A stretch of DNA of 64,000 nt from an uncultured Prevotella sp. GTDB taxonomy: Bacteria; Bacteroidota; Bacteroidia; Bacteroidales; Bacteroidaceae. The position numbers and the translations under genes are program-made. The DNA lies in assembly GCA_944319935.1 (NCBI GenBank), contig CALUFM010000001.1:248001-312000 (forward strand). The letters are read 5' to 3'. Below are positions 61,730 through 64,000 of this stretch, piece after piece (positions within the stretch are counted from its first letter, which is position 1; each line of letters starts with the position of its first letter). The notes below the pieces were generated by a model. That model was not told the origin of the DNA. It worked only from the letters and a program-made list of their open reading frames with translations, and did no database searches.

Positions 61730-61854
61730 TCAACAAGCGTGCAAAATGGGCATGACAAAGAATTATCTGGTTTAGGATGGAAATATGCGCAAAAATCATG
61801 TGCAAACATAAGACCCTGTAAGTCAATATCATACAATACACGAAGACACATTTG

Positions 61855-61995
61855 TGCAACAAAAACGGCTTGCAGGCATCGTTTACGCGGCATTTTAAAG
61901 CATGAAAAGCCGCATTTTGCACCCGCAAAGACAGTTAAAACGAAACGCATCGACGGCTTTCAGCATTTCAAAACACGACCTTTCATGTTCTAAAA
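61855..61995. repeat. Degenerate AAAAGCCGC/GCGGCATTTT intergenic repeat, copy 8
   Basis: CAAAAACGGCTTGCAGGCAT, TACGCGGCATTTTAAAGCAT, GAAAAGCCGCATTTTGCACC and CGACGGCTTTCAGCATTTC words occur in succession. The rest of the gap from 61459 to 62297 holds only the HNH remnant and a downstream promoter. Confidence 0.6.
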
Positions 61996-62247
61996 CACCA
62001 CAAACTGCAACATGGGACATGGCAAACAGACTCGAACGTACACCTCAAAAGGTGTGTCGCAAATCTATTTCAAGCAAAACTCCCAACATATCCAAATTGA
62101 CACTTTGACACAAATCAGCGACAATAAGAAGCACAACGTCATACAAACAAAAGGCAGAAAGAATATGCAAGGGCACCATTATGACAAAACGCAACTGTTA
62201 ATTATATATAAATCAAGCCACGTGCGTTTACAAACATTACGCATTGT

Positions 62248-62279
62248 TTTGTTTTATTTCAAATCTTGACGTAATTTTG
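62248..62279 (+). promoter_or_regulatory. Promoter of the phosphate-selective-type porin gene
   Basis: TTTG at 62248-62251 and TAATTTTG at 62272-62279, spacer 20 bp. It overlaps the earliest in-frame ATG (62244), so translation must begin downstream. Confidence 0.85.
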
Positions 62280-62297
62280 CAATTGCGTCCAAATATT

Positions 62298-63443
62298 ATG
62301 GAAAATCAAGTATCAATGAAAGCATTAAGACAACTTGTAGTTGCCGCCATGCTGCTGTTTGGAGCGGCTGTTTCGTATGGCGACTCCCTGAAAGTAAAGA
62401 TAACTTCGCGCGCCCTTCTCGATGCTACGGCGTCAAGCTATGGCAAGGAGGACGTTGAGGGATATTACAGTTTGGAGGACTTCAGGCTCGGCCTGCACGC
62501 AAGGTACGGCAGATACGAGTTCATGTCAGACCTTGAGTTCGGTCGTGGCGACTTTTCCGTAATGGTGTTGCTCCTAAATTACCATTTCAAGAACAGCGTG
62601 CTTTCGTTCGGCAACGGCTACGAACCGTTCTCGCTCGACATGCTCATAAGCACCATTGACCTGCGCTTCAACCAGATGGCCCCGTCTGTGACAGCCTTCA
62701 CCAACAGTCCGCGCCTGGGGTTCACTTACCACTATTACAACGACAACTGGTATCTCGCCACCGGGCTTTACACGCACAACGACATGAACAAGCTGGGCAA
62801 GGACAAGAAGAACGCCTTTATCTCAACGTCGCGAGCTGTGTGGCGCAAACACGATGAGGACACGGGCGACCTGCTGCACATAGGCGGCGCGTTCTCTTAC
62901 CGCACAAAAGAGACAAACAAGGACAACCCCACAGGCTCGATAAGCAGTTTTGGCGTAACATCAATGTTTCCAGAATCAATGTACGGAGCCACCATTGACA
63001 ACATGGGGAGCGAACTTAAAGGACAGGTGGAGGCCGTATATGCGTCACGCAAGGTGCTGATGCAAGGCGAATATTTTTACGACAGGATGAACCGCACAGG
63101 CGGCAAGCCCGCATACAATGCGCACGGCGGATACATACAAGGCAGCTACCTGATAAAGGGTGAAAGGTTCAACTATGACTCCATGTACGGCGTGCCGGGC
63201 AGGCCGTCGTCAGAAAAGGCTATAGAACTTGTGGCACGCTTCAACTACACAGACCTCAACGATGACAAGAGCGGCATATTCGGCGGCGAGGGGAAAGACC
63301 TTTCGGTTGGCGTGAATTTCTATCTCAACAAATATGTCGGAGTAAAATTCAACGGCAGTTACGTATGGGTTGGTGAAGGCTGCAACAGCTTTTACGACAA
63401 AGATTTCTTCCTCGCCCAGGCGCGTGTGCAATATGTTTTTTAA
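62298..63443 (+). CDS. Outer-membrane porin, OprP/OprO phosphate-selective type
   Basis: About 381 residues. The start MENQVSMKALRQ at 62298 fits the promoter; the signal peptide is MLLFGAAVSYGDS. The barrel alternates beta strands and periplasmic turns (FRLGLHARYGRYEFMSDLEF, VMVLLLNYHFKNSVLSFGNG, PRLGFTYHYYNDNWYLATGL) and ends in the aromatic terminus FLAQARVQYVF. Segments such as IELVARFNYTDLNDDKSG resemble phosphate-selective porins of Bacteroidetes. The solute is not proven; no phosphate genes adjoin. Confidence 0.82.
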   Translation: MENQVSMKALRQLVVAAMLLFGAAVSYGDSLKVKITSRALLDATASSYGKEDVEGYYSLEDFRLGLHARYGRYEFMSDLEFGRGDFSVMVLLLNYHFKNSVLSFGNGYEPFSLDMLISTIDLRFNQMAPSVTAFTNSPRLGFTYHYYNDNWYLATGLYTHNDMNKLGKDKKNAFISTSRAVWRKHDEDTGDLLHIGGAFSYRTKETNKDNPTGSISSFGVTSMFPESMYGATIDNMGSELKGQVEAVYASRKVLMQGEYFYDRMNRTGGKPAYNAHGGYIQGSYLIKGERFNYDSMYGVPGRPSSEKAIELVARFNYTDLNDDKSGIFGGEGKDLSVGVNFYLNKYVGVKFNGSYVWVGEGCNSFYDKDFFLAQARVQYVF

Positions 63444-63487
63444 CCAGTAGAAGCCTTTTGTTCGGGTTCAAACACCAAAACAAACAA

Positions 63488-63530
63488 AAATGCGCATGAA
63501 GCAGCCATGAAAGCCGCTTCATGCGCATTT
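63488..63530. terminator. Bidirectional terminator between the porin gene and prfC
   Basis: A 15-bp stem AAATGCGCATGAAGC (63488-63502) pairs with 63516-63530. A and T runs flank it, serving the convergent genes. Confidence 0.88.
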
Positions 63531-63545
63531 GCATTTTCAGAAGAG

Positions 63546-64000
63546 TTAAAACTCACTGGTGAAATGGAAACGTATGTGCTTGAAGTCCTGCTGCGCCATC
63601 TGAAGGACATAGCCTGAGTCTGCAAGGAACACGTCACGTCCGTCCTTGTCTTTCGCCATGTACTGATACTTGCGCTTCTTAAAGGACTCAAGCTCGGCCG
63701 GGTCGTCAGATTCAATCCAGCAAGCCTTATACAGATGCACCGGCTCCCAACGGCACTTGGCGTTGTACTCGTTCTCAAGACGATACTGGATTACTTCAAA
63801 CTGGAGTTGCCCCACCGTACCGATGATTTTGCGACCATTGAACTGGTTGACAAACATCTGCGCCACGCCCTCGTCCATAAGCTGGTCGATGCCCTTGGCA
63901 AGCTGCTTCGACTTCATGGGGTCGTCATTCTCGATATACTTGAACATCTCAGGCGAGAATGACGGCAAGCCGCGGAAATGCAATTGCTCGCCATCGGTGA
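63546..64000 (-). CDS. prfC: Peptide chain release factor 3, C-terminal part
   Basis: The 3' end of the GTPase that recycles RF1 and RF2 after peptide release. The visible 151 or so residues carry LHFRGLPSFSPEMFKYIEN, AKGIDQLMDEGVAQMFVNQF, IIGTVGQLQFEVIQYRLENE and end FKHIRFHFTSEF, all typical of RF3. The frame is open beyond the right edge (upstream of the ATG at 63981-63983), so the gene starts outside the window. Confidence 0.95.
   Translation of the reverse strand, partial: TDGEQLHFRGLPSFSPEMFKYIENDDPMKSKQLAKGIDQLMDEGVAQMFVNQFNGRKIIGTVGQLQFEVIQYRLENEYNAKCRWEPVHLYKACWIESDDPAELESFKKRKYQYMAKDKDGRDVFLADSGYVLQMAQQDFKHIRFHFTSEF

Noticed and set aside
61606..61950. 114-codon minus-strand ORF in the truA-porin gap
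   Set aside because: It overlaps the repeat array and the HNH remnant in a different frame. Its Cys pair CPFC may be part of the original HNH gene but the ORF as such is not coding.

Overview
The window comes from a Bacteroidales chromosome, most like Prevotella and its relatives. Four things point there: TAnnTTTG promoter boxes before most transcription units (several with a TTTG box 19-20 bp upstream), a fused NuoCD in a complex I locus without NuoEFG, a surface BtuG-type lipoprotein beside BtuB, and many Bacteroidetes-specific families (Porin_10, DUF4468, DUF4293, Rpb6-type omega, CarboxypepD_reg/OMP_b-brl receptors). It is mainly core genome with accessory genes between, and no phage, plasmid, complete insertion sequence or CRISPR array is visible.

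Layout. 1-5.8 kb: leftward nuo operon (nuoA, B, CD, H, I, J, K and part of L). 6.1-9.7 kb: a BadF/BadG-type sugar kinase, a frameshifted PP-loop ATPase and a phosphohexomutase. 9.7-16.0 kb: a miniature transposon-like element, then a cobalamin riboswitch controlling an outer-membrane receptor, a surface B12-binding lipoprotein, a periplasmic binding protein and a permease. No ATPase gene follows. 16.1-24.6 kb: exported nitroreductase, LolC/E-type permease, large porin with a small membrane partner, DUF4468 protein and uvrB. 24.7-31.8 kb: bamD-rpoZ-DUF4293, tRNA-Cys, a degenerate ThiE-like protein, prs, a TlpA-type thioredoxin, radA, and a NMT1-like lipoprotein behind a probable attenuator. 31.8-37.9 kb: TPR protein, phospholipase-D-like protein, the Kdo genes kdsD and kdsA, and a small beta-barrel. 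38-40.5 kb: queC and pgk. 40.8-45.8 kb: a decayed receptor gene, a small ORF with a nine-G tract, and an intact receptor. 45.9-55.0 kb: a leftward series export lipoprotein, glmS, long purF-like gene, carA, carB, rich in glutamine amidotransferases. 55.1-64 kb: uxaC, ansA, rubrerythrin, dapA, an EamA transporter, truA, an HNH remnant, a phosphate-selective-type porin and the 3' end of prfC.

Three features stand out. First, a small ORF (43255 onward) has its own textbook promoter and a G9 tract; one more G would extend it into a different 73-residue product, directly before an outer-membrane receptor. Second, a degenerate family of intergenic repeats built from AAAAGACGGC-like words and their inverse occurs at eight or more sites, never inside a gene. 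Third, an inverted-repeat-bounded element of about 295 bp sits inside one of those repeat arrays with 13-bp direct repeats at its ends. Several reading-frame breaks fall in homopolymers, so sequencing error has to be excluded before they are treated as biology.
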